A DNA stretch of 64,000 nucleotides from DATBVX01 sp963810775 (GTDB lineage: Bacteria > Pseudomonadota > Gammaproteobacteria > Steroidobacterales > Steroidobacteraceae), in contig CAWEOT010000015.1 of NCBI GenBank assembly GCA_963810775.1, forward strand, positions 186,001 to 250,000, given 5' to 3'. Positions 35,576 to 43,924 of the stretch are shown here, piece after piece. A model generated the notes under the pieces. That model did not search any database. It was not told the origin of the DNA and saw nothing but the letters and a program-made list of their open reading frames with translations. The stretch's first letter is position 1. Every line of letters starts with the position of its first letter. The position numbers and the translations under genes were made by a program.

Positions 35576-36526
35576 TCAAGCCGCCTTAAGTGCGCGGCAT
35601 ACCGCATCGACGTGACGGTGATCGGTGCCGCAGCAGCCACCCGCCACGGCAAGTCTGGGCAATAGCCTGCGCAGCTCGCGGTACTCGACGCCCAGCTCGA
35701 CTGGGTTGCCCTCGTCGAGATCCGGGCAGTCGTTCAACTCCGCATGACTGCGCCTGGAGGCGTTAGCACGCACGCCGCGAATGCGTTTAACCCATGAACC
35801 GCCGCGCTCCAGCACATGGCGAAAATGTGTCGGGTGAGCGCAGTTGATCATGAAGTAGGACGCGTACCCGCCGGTTTCCTCGTCGGTGCGCGTGATCGCT
35901 TTTTCGAGCACATCGCCGGAGGGCAGGGATCCGTCGGTTTCGAGCGTGAAGGAGATCGCTACCGGCATCGCGGCGTCCTTCGCCGCAGCAACGATCCCGA
36001 TCGCTTCCTCGACATAGTTCATCGTGAATGCCGCGACCATGTCGGCATCGGTCCCGGCAAAGGTCTCGATCTGTGTGCCGTGATAGTCGCGCGCCTGGGA
36101 AACACTCATGCGCGCGTCAGCGATGTAGCCGTCGCCGCGCGGACCGATGGCCCCACTCACCACGATGGGCGTCTTCGGGGTTTCAAACTCGTCGCGGATT
36201 TCGAGCAGCAGGCCGATCGACTTGCGGTTCGCGTCAGCGAGGGCTTGTGCATCGTAGCCGAGCTTTTGCCCCCAATCGGCACTGGCGCGCCACGTGACGC
36301 TCTCCAGTACGATTCCGATGCCGTGCTCACGGGCGATGCGGGTGTAGTGCCCGAAGTAACGACGCAGGATCGCGATTCCAGCCTCGTTCTTCAGCAGATC
36401 GAAGGCCGCGAAGTGCGGCAGCGGGATATTCTCGTGGAAGATCAGCGTGGTCTCGATGCCGCCGTCGGTGGCGAAGAGTTCCTGGCCCAACTGAGGCAGG
36501 CGATGCCGGTATTTGCTCGATTGCAT
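35576..36526 (-). CDS. Homocysteine S-methyltransferase family protein
   Basis: 316 residues of the zinc-dependent S-methyltransferase barrel (pfam02574). The N-terminus has LFATDGGIETTLIFHENIPLP and the zinc ligands are Cys in MINCAHPTHF and the Cys pair in GGCCGTDHRH. The family moves a methyl from S-methylmethionine or S-adenosylmethionine (or betaine) to homocysteine. It stands alone. If methoxylated aromatics are demethylated in this organism, this gene could join the methyl cycle, but nothing in the sequence proves that. Confidence 0.88.
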   Translation of the reverse strand: MQSSKYRHRLPQLGQELFATDGGIETTLIFHENIPLPHFAAFDLLKNEAGIAILRRYFGHYTRIAREHGIGIVLESVTWRASADWGQKLGYDAQALADANRKSIGLLLEIRDEFETPKTPIVVSGAIGPRGDGYIADARMSVSQARDYHGTQIETFAGTDADMVAAFTMNYVEEAIGIVAAAKDAAMPVAISFTLETDGSLPSGDVLEKAITRTDEETGGYASYFMINCAHPTHFRHVLERGGSWVKRIRGVRANASRRSHAELNDCPDLDEGNPVELGVEYRELRRLLPRLAVAGGCCGTDHRHVDAVCRALKAA

Positions 36527-36633
36527 GGGACGTCATCCTGGGTTTGAATTCGACGGGCGCACTTTAGCCCGGTGCTTGCCGCGCAACTAAAGCCATTTCG
36601 GCACCGAAGCGGACGAATCGGCCACATCAAACA

Positions 36634-37662
36634 ATGAGCAGACCCGTCACGGTAGCGGTTCTCGCCTTCCCGGAAGCGACGGCCTCGGTCGTCTACGGCA
36701 TGTATGACCTCTTCATGTCGGCCGGGCGTGACTGGGGGATCGTGGTCGAGGGTCAACCGGGACCCTCGCTGATGCAGCCCGTGGTGGTCGCCGCACAGGG
36801 ACAGGCGTTTCGAGCCAGTAACGATGTGCTCATCGAGCCGCAACAATCGTTGGAGACCTGCTCAAACCCGGACATCGTCTGTATTTCCGAGATCGCGGTG
36901 CCTCCGGGGGAACCGCTCGAGGGACGATTCGTTCGCGAGATTGCCTGGCTGCGCCGCTGTTACGAATCGGGATCGACGCTGGCTTCGGCGTGCTCCGGTG
37001 CGATGCTGCTCGCCGAGGCGGGGCTGCTCGATGGACACGAAGCCACGACTCACTGGGCCTACTGCGAAATCCTGCGCCGCCGCTATCCGCAAGTGAAGGT
37101 GCAGGCGCAGCGTGCGCTGGTGGTTTCAGGCGAAGGGCAGCGCCTGGTGATGGCAGGCGGCGGAACTTCGTGGCTCGACCTTGCCCTCTACCTGATCGCG
37201 CGCACGGTGGGCATCGAAGTGGCGATGCAGGTTGCGCGCGTAAATCTGATCGATTGGCATCACATTGGTCAGCAGCCGTTCGCGCGTCTCGCCCGATCGC
37301 GCCAGGTGGACGACGCCATCATTGCGCGCTGCCAGACCTGGATCGCGGAGAACTACCACGAACGGGCGCCGGTGGCGGCGATGGTGCGACTGAGCGGCCT
37401 CGCGGAGCGATCCTTCAAGCGCCGGTTTCAGCAGGCGACCGGTATGTCACCACTCGAGTACGTACACACGCTGCGGCTCGAGGAGGCCAAGCATCTGCTG
37501 GAGAGGAGCGAGCAACCGGTCGAGGCGATTGCGAACCAGATCGGTTACGAGGATGCGGGCTTTTTCAGCCGCCTGTTTCGCCGCCAGGTGAAGCTGACGC
37601 CGGCTCAGTACCGCAAGCGCTTTGGCGCCATGCGCAAGGCGATTCAGAGCGGGATCCAGTAG
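36634..37662 (+). CDS. GlxA-type transcriptional regulator (DJ-1/PfpI domain plus AraC helix-turn-helix)
   Basis: 342 residues. The first about 190 are a DJ-1/PfpI-like class I amidotransferase domain (VTVAVLAFPEATASVVYGMYD, SACSGAMLLAEAGLLDGHEATTHW, with the nucleophile-position Cys kept). Residues about 225-342 carry the two AraC helix-turn-helix motifs (RSFKRRFQQATGMSPLEYVH, ANQIGYEDAGFFSRLFRRQV). Members sense small metabolites. The C-terminus overlaps by 19 bp the end of the convergent DJ-1/PfpI gene at 37644-38369, which is probably its functional partner. Confidence 0.92.
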   Translation: MSRPVTVAVLAFPEATASVVYGMYDLFMSAGRDWGIVVEGQPGPSLMQPVVVAAQGQAFRASNDVLIEPQQSLETCSNPDIVCISEIAVPPGEPLEGRFVREIAWLRRCYESGSTLASACSGAMLLAEAGLLDGHEATTHWAYCEILRRRYPQVKVQAQRALVVSGEGQRLVMAGGGTSWLDLALYLIARTVGIEVAMQVARVNLIDWHHIGQQPFARLARSRQVDDAIIARCQTWIAENYHERAPVAAMVRLSGLAERSFKRRFQQATGMSPLEYVHTLRLEEAKHLLERSEQPVEAIANQIGYEDAGFFSRLFRRQVKLTPAQYRKRFGAMRKAIQSGIQ

Positions 37663-38369
37663 AGCGGGCGGCTTGCCTGCAGGCCATCGCGCCAGGCTTC
37701 GCTCCCGTGCTCCATGTAGCGCGCGGTTGTCGCCGCCGTCTCGACGTCGAAGTAACGCGCCACGATGTGTAGTGCCATGTCGATGCCCGAGGTCAGCCCC
37801 CCAGCGGTTGCGATGTGGCCGTTGTCGACGAAGCGCACACCACGCTTCACATCGACGTCGGGAAATTCCTTCGCGAGATCGTCCCAGAAGTCGTGGTGCG
37901 TGGTCGCGGAAATGCCGTTCAGGAGTCCGGCACGCGCGAGCTGGAACGCCCCCGTGCACACCGAGATTGTGACGTCGGTTTTCGGGCTGGTGTTCTTGAG
38001 CCAGGCGAGCGACGGCTTGGCAGAACGCTGCGCCGGCACCACGATGACCTGCGGGACAGGCGCATCATCCAACGCGTAGTTGGGTTTGACCTTCAGACCG
38101 CCCGTCATGGAAATGAGATCGGTGGTCGGGGCGACTGTGTACAGCTCGAACGGGTCACGCGCGTTGTGACCCTCGCCGATGGCGGTGTCCTGAAAGGTCT
38201 CCCAGGGGCCGGCCATGTCGATCACGTTGGTCCCGTCGCCCAGCAGAAATGCGACCTTGATGTGATCGCGTTTCGGCAGGCCACCCGGAATAGCGGCCGC
38301 GCCAAAGACCGCGACCGAGGCGCAGCCTGCTGAGCCTGCCAGGAACTTTCTTCGCGTCAGCGACATCAT
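37644..38369 (-). CDS. Tat-exported DJ-1/PfpI family protein
   Basis: 241 residues. A twin-arginine leader (MMSLTRRKFLAGSAGCASVA) is followed by a DJ-1/PfpI domain: VAFLLGDGTNVIDMAGPWETFQ, then VCTGAFQLARAGLLNGISAT with the nucleophilic-elbow Cys, and ATAGGLTSGIDMALHIVARY. Enzymes of this branch include isocyanide hydratase and other amidotransferase-like hydrolases. The Tat signal puts it in the periplasm, which is unusual for the fold. It faces the GlxA regulator gene and overlaps its end. Confidence 0.85.
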   Translation of the reverse strand: MMSLTRRKFLAGSAGCASVAVFGAAAIPGGLPKRDHIKVAFLLGDGTNVIDMAGPWETFQDTAIGEGHNARDPFELYTVAPTTDLISMTGGLKVKPNYALDDAPVPQVIVVPAQRSAKPSLAWLKNTSPKTDVTISVCTGAFQLARAGLLNGISATTHHDFWDDLAKEFPDVDVKRGVRFVDNGHIATAGGLTSGIDMALHIVARYFDVETAATTARYMEHGSEAWRDGLQASRPLYWIPL

Positions 38370-38523
38370 GGTTGTTCAGATCCCCAGAACTGCGGGCATT
38401 ATGTCTCTTGGGGTCATGTCCTTTCGGACAACCGAGCGTCACTTCCTGCCGCGGACGGGTAGGTCATCACCCACTACCCACGGGCGTGGTATTAGAGGTA
38501 TAGAGTGCCTTGAGACCTAGCCG

Positions 38524-38898
38524 ATGAAGCGACGCCAGAACCTCTTGATCGTCCTGACGGTCGCGGCCTGGATGTGCCGCGCCCTGATCCCGCCCGGATT
38601 CATGCCGCAGACGGGGGACCACTTCTCCGTTGCGCTCAAGATCTGCCCGGGCCACGCGGCTCACTCACCGCTCAAGGAGTCGGGGAAAGACAACCCGCCA
38701 CGGCCGCATCAATCGCCAACCCCCGACTTGGTGTGCGTGTTCAGCGCGGGCTTGGCGAGCGCACCGCCGTCGGCCATCACCCTTGCACCGGTTCACGTCG
38801 ATGCGTTGCATCTCCCGGTCGCATTGTTTCGAGCGGCTGCAACCAGCCGCATCCCAGCTCGCGCCCAGTCAGCGCGCGGGCCGCCGCTTCTGATCTGA
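38524..38898 (+). CDS. DUF2946-family protein
   Basis: 124 residues beginning with a hydrophobic anchor (LLIVLTVAAWMCRALIPPGFMP) and ending in the family's Ala/Arg/Pro tail (ARAQSARGPPLL). Two cysteines (KICPGHAAH and LVCVFSAG) in the central region are typical. DUF2946 genes are often next to outer-membrane receptors or metal-related genes; here it is followed by a barrel protein with a cysteine-rich N-terminus. No function is established. Confidence 0.72.
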   Translation: MKRRQNLLIVLTVAAWMCRALIPPGFMPQTGDHFSVALKICPGHAAHSPLKESGKDNPPRPHQSPTPDLVCVFSAGLASAPPSAITLAPVHVDALHLPVALFRAAATSRIPARAQSARGPPLLI

Positions 38899-39024
38899 AC
38901 CTGCCGTAACGGATCCCGAACACGCGCGTGCTGTGTCGCGCCGTTTACCGAGGATCGCCTGCCATTGCCCTGCTTACTGCGCCAGTGCAATGGCGTCATT
39001 TGCAGCACATCGGAAAGCAAGAAC

Positions 39025-39948
39025 ATGAATATCAAGCAATCGCTTGTCGCGCTTGCCGTCGCCGCGACAGTTTCCTCGCCCACCCTGGCCTGCTCGATCT
39101 GCAGGTGCGGGGATCCGACTTTCAACGCGCTCGGGCATGAAGGCGTGGCCCAAACCGGGCTGCGGCTCGCACTCGACTGGGATGAGGTCGAGAAGACGCA
39201 GGGCGCAGCGGATGAACGGGAGTCGATCCGTGAGCGCCGCACTACGCTGCTTGCGGCGTACGGCTTGTCCGACCGCATCGGTCTCTACGTGCGCATTCCG
39301 TACAGTGAGCGTGATCTCACGGAAACCGAGGATGGTGAGCCCGAGCACACGCACGGGTCTGGCCTTGCCGATCCCGAGCTGTATGGACAGCTGCGACTCT
39401 GGGCATCGCGCTTCGAAGGTGATGTGGGCGTGCGGGCGCAGCTCTTTGCGGTGGCCGGCGTCAAGACGAACTGGGGGGAGAACGATCTGTCGCGCGATGG
39501 CGAACGCCTCGATGAGCACGTGCAGCCGGGTACAGGATCGACAGACTGGTTCGCGGGCCTGTTCGGTTCCTACCAGCTGAACCCGAGCTCGGCACTCTTT
39601 TATTCCGGGCAGTACCGCCACACCGGGCGCAATGATGCGGGCTATCAGTACGGGCGCATCAGCCTGCTCAACGTCGCCTACGAGCACAAGTTGGGCGCAC
39701 GCTGGGACGCGGTCCTTGAAGCCAACTACAGATACGCGGGACACGACGAGACGGACGCGAGTGGCGCGATCGATCCCGATACCGGCGGCACGATGTTATA
39801 CGTCACGCCCCGGATTCTGTTCGATGTCGGCGACGGCTGGGTGTTGCGAGTGTCCGGCCAGATTCCGCTATCGCAGAGCGGCCTTTACGGTGAACAGCAC
39901 GAGGACCCCGTACTCAACCTCGGCATCACGAAATTGTTTGCGCGCTGA
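39025..39948 (+). CDS. Outer-membrane beta-barrel protein with a cysteine-rich mature N-terminus
   Basis: 307 residues from ATG 39025. A signal peptide (SLVALAVAATVSSPTLA) is followed by CSICRCGDPTFNALG, three cysteines within six residues. The rest is an alternating aromatic/hydrophobic barrel (TLLAAYGLSDRIGLYVRIPYS, WFAGLFGSYQLNPSSALFYSGQ, RWDAVLEANYRYAGHDE) ending in a strand with terminal FAR. I recognise it as a conserved uncharacterised type but not by name. The cysteine cluster suggests metal or haem interaction. It sits 126 bp after DUF2946 on the same strand. Confidence 0.72.
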   Translation: MNIKQSLVALAVAATVSSPTLACSICRCGDPTFNALGHEGVAQTGLRLALDWDEVEKTQGAADERESIRERRTTLLAAYGLSDRIGLYVRIPYSERDLTETEDGEPEHTHGSGLADPELYGQLRLWASRFEGDVGVRAQLFAVAGVKTNWGENDLSRDGERLDEHVQPGTGSTDWFAGLFGSYQLNPSSALFYSGQYRHTGRNDAGYQYGRISLLNVAYEHKLGARWDAVLEANYRYAGHDETDASGAIDPDTGGTMLYVTPRILFDVGDGWVLRVSGQIPLSQSGLYGEQHEDPVLNLGITKLFAR

Positions 39949-39954
39949 CAGACG

Positions 39955-40248
39955 CTACTTCAAGCCCTGAATGAAGACCATATCGCCACGGGTCGCCGCC
40001 AGCCGCAGCGCCTTGAGCGGCTTGTACTCCGGACAGTCATACCAGCGGTTGGCGGCGTCGAGGTCGGGGAACTCGAGGATCACCGGAAACGTCGGCCGCC
40101 ATTTGCCTTCCTTGACCTCGAACGGCCCACCGATCGCGATGTAGCGTCCGCCATGCTTCTGTACGGTGGCGACGACGCCGGCTCGGTACTGTTCCATCTT
40201 CTGATTATCCGTAGTCTCGAGAATGTCGACGATGACGAAAGCGGCCAT
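39955..40248 (-). CDS. DUF1330-family protein
   Basis: 97 residues with the ferredoxin-like alpha+beta fold of DUF1330: FVIVDILETTDNQKMEQYRAG, then GGRYIAIGGPFEVKEGKW, and PVILEFPDLDAANRWYDCPE. These are small dimeric proteins of unknown biochemical role. It is the last gene of an operon with a PQQ-dependent dehydrogenase (10 bp upstream) and a SnoaL-like protein. Confidence 0.88.
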   Translation of the reverse strand: MAAFVIVDILETTDNQKMEQYRAGVVATVQKHGGRYIAIGGPFEVKEGKWRPTFPVILEFPDLDAANRWYDCPEYKPLKALRLAATRGDMVFIQGLK

Positions 40249-40258
40249 GAGGGATCTC

Positions 40259-41845
40259 CTAGTGCTTCAAGCCGAACACCACAATGCTCGCATTGACCTT
40301 GGGCGCCGGCCAAATCGGTGAAACTGCACCCGAAGCCAGGGCGATGCGCTGCTGGCCGGCGGCGACATAGCTGACGAGGCCACCAGCTAGCGCGCCGTCA
40401 AGTTTCCTCGACCAGAGCACCTGGCCGCTGGTTTTGTCCAGGGCGTAGACGTTTCCGCCGAGATCGCCAAAGAAAACCAGACCTCCCGCGGTCGGCGTCA
40501 CCGCCGAGAGAACCGGGGCTGGCGCTTTCACGCGCCAGCGAATCACGCCGCTGTCGGCATCGGTAGCGGTGAGCCATCCACCGAAGCGCTCGGGCGGATC
40601 AAAGGTGCCGAAGATGTGCGGCTCCTGCGCACCGGTCCAGGGTTGTCCGGGTGAGCCGCTTCTCGCCGCGGCTCCAGGCTTCAGTGCAACAGTCGTGCAC
40701 CAGTCAACGGAGCCCGTGAACGCAAGATTCGTCTCCGGATCGTAGGCGGGTCCGTTCCATTCCGATCCGCCCTGCGTGCCAGGACAGAAGTGCGTGCCCT
40801 TTTCGGTGAGCGGTGCGTTCTCGTTCTCGACGGTAGTGATCGGCGTACGAAAAACGCGCTGGCCGCTTTTCAGATCGTAGCCGTAGAGGTGCCCGTCCTT
40901 GGGCGCCTCGAGCAGGCGGTGCTGCTTGTTGCGCGTCGTCACCAGCGCTGGTGCAGATGAAACATCCCAATCGTGAAAGTCCCTGGGCGTGATCTGGTAA
41001 TGCGCCCGATAGACACCCGTGCGTGCCTCGAGCACCACGACCGAGTTGGTATAGAGGTTGTCGCCCGGACGCACCGCCGTCACAAAGTCCGGGCCTGGGT
41101 TTCCGCCCGGCACGTACAGCAAGCCACTCGTGGGATCGAGCGAATAGGAACTCCAGGTGGCCCCGCCGGTGATCGGCACATCAGCATCATTTCCCCACGA
41201 ACTGTCATGTGCGGCTCGGGCGGCGGAACTCGCGGTGTCTTCCCGCGGAACGAGATAGAACTCCCACACCGTTTTTCCCGACGCCGCATCGATGGCGTAC
41301 ATGCGGCCCTTCACGCCGTAAGAGTCGCCTCCAGCGTTGCCGATGAATACGAGGCCCGACCACGCAATCGGGGCCGCTGGGACACTCTCACCCTTCTTGC
41401 TGTCGGCGATGCGGTTTTCCCACAATCGCCGGCCGCTGGTCGCGTCGTAGGCAACGACGCGGCCATCCTGCAGGCCGCGAAACAACCGGCCGTCCAGGTA
41501 AGCGACGCCTCGATTGGTGCGGAAGAAGGTTTGCGCGTCTTCGTGCACGCGCCAGCGCTCCCGGCAGTTGGCCGCATCGAGCGCGAACGTGTCCGTGTCG
41601 GTGGTGCCGTAAAGCGTGCCATTGATGACGACCGGCCCGGTCTGGAAGCTCATCTGGTCGCGCGTGTCATAGCTGCACACGATGGCGAGCTGCGCGACGT
41701 TGTTGCGGGCTATCTGCGCATGGGGTGCGAAGCGTTCCGAGGTGAGCGTGCGGTTGTAACTCGGCCAATCGTCATCGCCCGCTGCGAACGTGATGGTGCT
41801 CGTCAGGGGCAGACATGCGAGGAGCCAGAAACGCGCGCGGTTCAT
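40259..41845 (-). CDS. PQQ-dependent dehydrogenase (quinoprotein beta-propeller, periplasmic)
   Basis: 528 residues from the ATG at 41845, fixed by a 4-bp ATGA overlap with the SnoaL-like gene. A signal peptide (FWLLACLPLTSTITFAA) is followed by an eight-bladed propeller of the quinoprotein alcohol dehydrogenase type: tryptophan-docking blades such as ALDAANCRERWRVHEDAQT, AIDAASGKTVWEFY and ALDKTSGQVLWSRKL. The catalytic-base Asp is in FHDWDVSSAPALV. There is no C-terminal cytochrome domain, so it resembles type I enzymes that need a separate acceptor. It would oxidise an alcohol or aldehyde in the periplasm. PQQ synthesis genes are not in the window. Confidence 0.88.
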   Translation of the reverse strand: MNRARFWLLACLPLTSTITFAAGDDDWPSYNRTLTSERFAPHAQIARNNVAQLAIVCSYDTRDQMSFQTGPVVINGTLYGTTDTDTFALDAANCRERWRVHEDAQTFFRTNRGVAYLDGRLFRGLQDGRVVAYDATSGRRLWENRIADSKKGESVPAAPIAWSGLVFIGNAGGDSYGVKGRMYAIDAASGKTVWEFYLVPREDTASSAARAAHDSSWGNDADVPITGGATWSSYSLDPTSGLLYVPGGNPGPDFVTAVRPGDNLYTNSVVVLEARTGVYRAHYQITPRDFHDWDVSSAPALVTTRNKQHRLLEAPKDGHLYGYDLKSGQRVFRTPITTVENENAPLTEKGTHFCPGTQGGSEWNGPAYDPETNLAFTGSVDWCTTVALKPGAAARSGSPGQPWTGAQEPHIFGTFDPPERFGGWLTATDADSGVIRWRVKAPAPVLSAVTPTAGGLVFFGDLGGNVYALDKTSGQVLWSRKLDGALAGGLVSYVAAGQQRIALASGAVSPIWPAPKVNASIVVFGLKH

Positions 41846-42537
41846 GGTTTCCATTCCTCCCCGGTGATGGGGTGCTGGTAGTGGAATGGAATCACGCTGG
41901 TTTCGGGCCAGGAGTAGGGCATCTGTGCCAGGATTTCGTCCGGACCGAGCGGGTTTTCCGGGTAGGTCTTTTCAAACGGCGGCAGGTGTCCGCTGCTGTG
42001 GGCCCAGCCCTGTTCGTACGGAGCCTGCCAGCGGCCAATATAGTCGAGCAGCTTGATCTTCCACTTCCCCGCATCCCTGACGTATACGTTCTCGTAAATT
42101 CCGCCGCCCCAGAATTGCTGCGGCATGTGCCCGAGCGGCTCGGGTTTCTTGTCGTGGTAGCCGATCATGTTGAGGGCGCGGAAACGCGCACGCGCGGAGC
42201 GGCGATCCGGGGCGATCGTGACGACATCCTGCATCTGCAGATGATCGAGAAGGAATCCATACACCGGGCCGTTGTGACCCTTGGTGAAGACCTTGCGGAA
42301 CCAGTCGCAATACAGGCGTCGCACGCCGGCACGCCCTTTGTAAAGACCATTGAGAAAGCGTACCGCTCCATCGTCCGCGAACAGGTCACAGGCCTCATCG
42401 TACAGGCACATGTCGATGTAGTAGCCGTAGATGAAGTGCAGGCAGCGCACGGCATGCACGTCTTCCATCACGCCGAGCTGGTGAGTGAGCTGCGCGACCT
42501 TTGCTTCCAGCGCCTGGAGTGCACCGTCGTCGCTCAT
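41842..42537 (-). CDS. SnoaL/NTF2-like protein (large variant)
   Basis: About 231 residues from the ATG at 42537 (MSDDGALQALEAKVAQL). An N-terminal coiled-coil helix leads into an NTF2-like domain: DVHAVRCLHFIYGYYIDMCLYDEACDLFADDG, RFLNGLYKGRAGVRRLYCDWF and KWKIKLLDYIGRWQAPYEQGW (each shown in part). The C-terminus has a Pro-rich tail with FHYQHPITG. These are often dehydratases or ligand-binding proteins in aromatic degradation. The gene leads the operon with the PQQ dehydrogenase, overlapping it by 4 bp, so the two probably act in one pathway. Confidence 0.8.
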   Translation of the reverse strand: MSDDGALQALEAKVAQLTHQLGVMEDVHAVRCLHFIYGYYIDMCLYDEACDLFADDGAVRFLNGLYKGRAGVRRLYCDWFRKVFTKGHNGPVYGFLLDHLQMQDVVTIAPDRRSARARFRALNMIGYHDKKPEPLGHMPQQFWGGGIYENVYVRDAGKWKIKLLDYIGRWQAPYEQGWAHSSGHLPPFEKTYPENPLGPDEILAQMPYSWPETSVIPFHYQHPITGEEWKP

Positions 42538-42627
42538 CGTTCTCGTTCTCCGGTTGGTAGCGACGTCGCGCTCGACCACCACGCGACTTTGCCTCAAGCA
42601 GTACCATGATCTAGCCTTCTGCGCTCG

Positions 42628-43215
42628 ATGAAAAGTGAAACGAGATTCGGGCCCGCGTACTACCGTCGCTATTACGGCAAAGCACGCACGGCCGTCACTT
42701 CACGCCGGGAGATGGCACGCCGGGGTGAGTTCATTGCGAGCTTTGCAAGTTATCTCGATCTGCCGGTTCGTTCCATCCTGGATGCCGGGTGCGGTGTCGG
42801 CTGGTTGCGTGCGCCGCTGCGACGTCGTTTGCCACGTGCCCGGTACGTCGGGCTGGAAGTGAGTCCCTATCTTTGCAAGCGTTTCGGTTGGGTCGAGGGC
42901 TCAGTCGCGACCTTTCGGCCCGCGGCCCAATTCGATCTCGTCATCTGTTATGACGTATTGCAGTACCTCGACGACCAGCAAGCGAGGCGCGCGATGGCGA
43001 ACCTCGCTCGCCTGACCCGCAGAGTGCTCTATTTCAGCGCCTTGACACAGGAAGACTGGGATCAGCACTGCGATCAGACATATACCGACGGCGATGTGCG
43101 GCTGCGCCCCGCCGCGTGGTACCGGGAACGGCTTGCACGCCGCTTCACCGCGCTGGGCGGCGGGATGCAGCTCAGGCGCGGTGTCGTGACCCAGCTCTGG
43201 GAACTCGAGCGTTAG
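42628..43215 (+). CDS. Class I SAM-dependent methyltransferase
   Basis: 195 residues. SAM-binding motif I is ILDAGCGVGWLRAP, then VGLEVSPYLCKRFG (acidic end of beta2), FDLVICYDVLQYLDD (motif IV) and the post-motif NLARLTRRVLYFSA. The target is not recognisable. It diverges from the SnoaL/PQQ operon and ends 4 bp into the convergent GST gene. Confidence 0.85.
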   Translation: MKSETRFGPAYYRRYYGKARTAVTSRREMARRGEFIASFASYLDLPVRSILDAGCGVGWLRAPLRRRLPRARYVGLEVSPYLCKRFGWVEGSVATFRPAAQFDLVICYDVLQYLDDQQARRAMANLARLTRRVLYFSALTQEDWDQHCDQTYTDGDVRLRPAAWYRERLARRFTALGGGMQLRRGVVTQLWELER

Positions 43216-43817
43216 GCGGCCATCAGTTTCTGGCGAGCCGGCCGGCTGAGGCAGCCATCCACCCACTTCTTCAGGTTGGCGTATGGCGCCAGGTCGAACT
43301 TGATCAGGTCGACGACGGAAAAGATCGAAGCCACGTTGAGATCCGCGATAGTGAACTTCGGCCCGAGCACGTAAGGGCGGGTTTTGAGGTGATCGTTCAA
43401 CACCGTGAGGCGCGGGACGAGGGCATCGCGTGCTTCCTGCGCACGCTCGGGTTGCCTCTTGTCCTCTGGCGTGAAGATCTGCTGCACCAGCAGGGCAATG
43501 AGAAACGGCTCGACTTCTGCCGTGCCCCAGAAGCTCCACTGCAGTGCGTGGGCCTGGGCCGGGTCGGTGGACGGCCAGAGATCCTTGCCGTACTTGCGCG
43601 CGAGATACAGGTTGATCGCCATCGACTCGAATAACTTCAGATCGCCGTCAACCAGCGCGGGTATGCGACCGTTGGGATTGATCGCCAGAAACTCGGGCTT
43701 GTCGTTGTCACCCTTGCTGGTGTCGATCGGCACGAGCTCATAGGGCACGCCAATCTCTTCCAGCGCCCAGAGGCAGCGACTTGCGCGAGAACGCACCTGG
43801 CCATAGAGCTTGATCAT
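43212..43817 (-). CDS. Glutathione S-transferase family protein
   Basis: 201 residues with the N-terminal thioredoxin-like GST domain (IKLYGQVRSRASRCLWALEEIG, NPNGRIPALVDGDLKLFESMAI) and the all-helical C-terminal domain (FTIADLNVASIFSVVDL). The catalytic residue is likely the Ser or Arg in VRSRASRC. Members include lignin-type beta-etherases (LigE/LigF) and detoxifying enzymes; I cannot tell which from sequence alone. It sits between a methyltransferase and a Rieske oxygenase in the aromatic-catabolism region. Confidence 0.88.
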   Translation of the reverse strand: MIKLYGQVRSRASRCLWALEEIGVPYELVPIDTSKGDNDKPEFLAINPNGRIPALVDGDLKLFESMAINLYLARKYGKDLWPSTDPAQAHALQWSFWGTAEVEPFLIALLVQQIFTPEDKRQPERAQEARDALVPRLTVLNDHLKTRPYVLGPKFTIADLNVASIFSVVDLIKFDLAPYANLKKWVDGCLSRPARQKLMAA

Positions 43818-43924
43818 GGGTGTTCGACTCCCGGACGGTGAGGATTCAAGACAATAGAGGGTTGGCGTAGGATCGCCTGAGCCGGCGACGGCTGCAATGT
43901 GACTCGGCGAGCGGGGAGAAGTCG

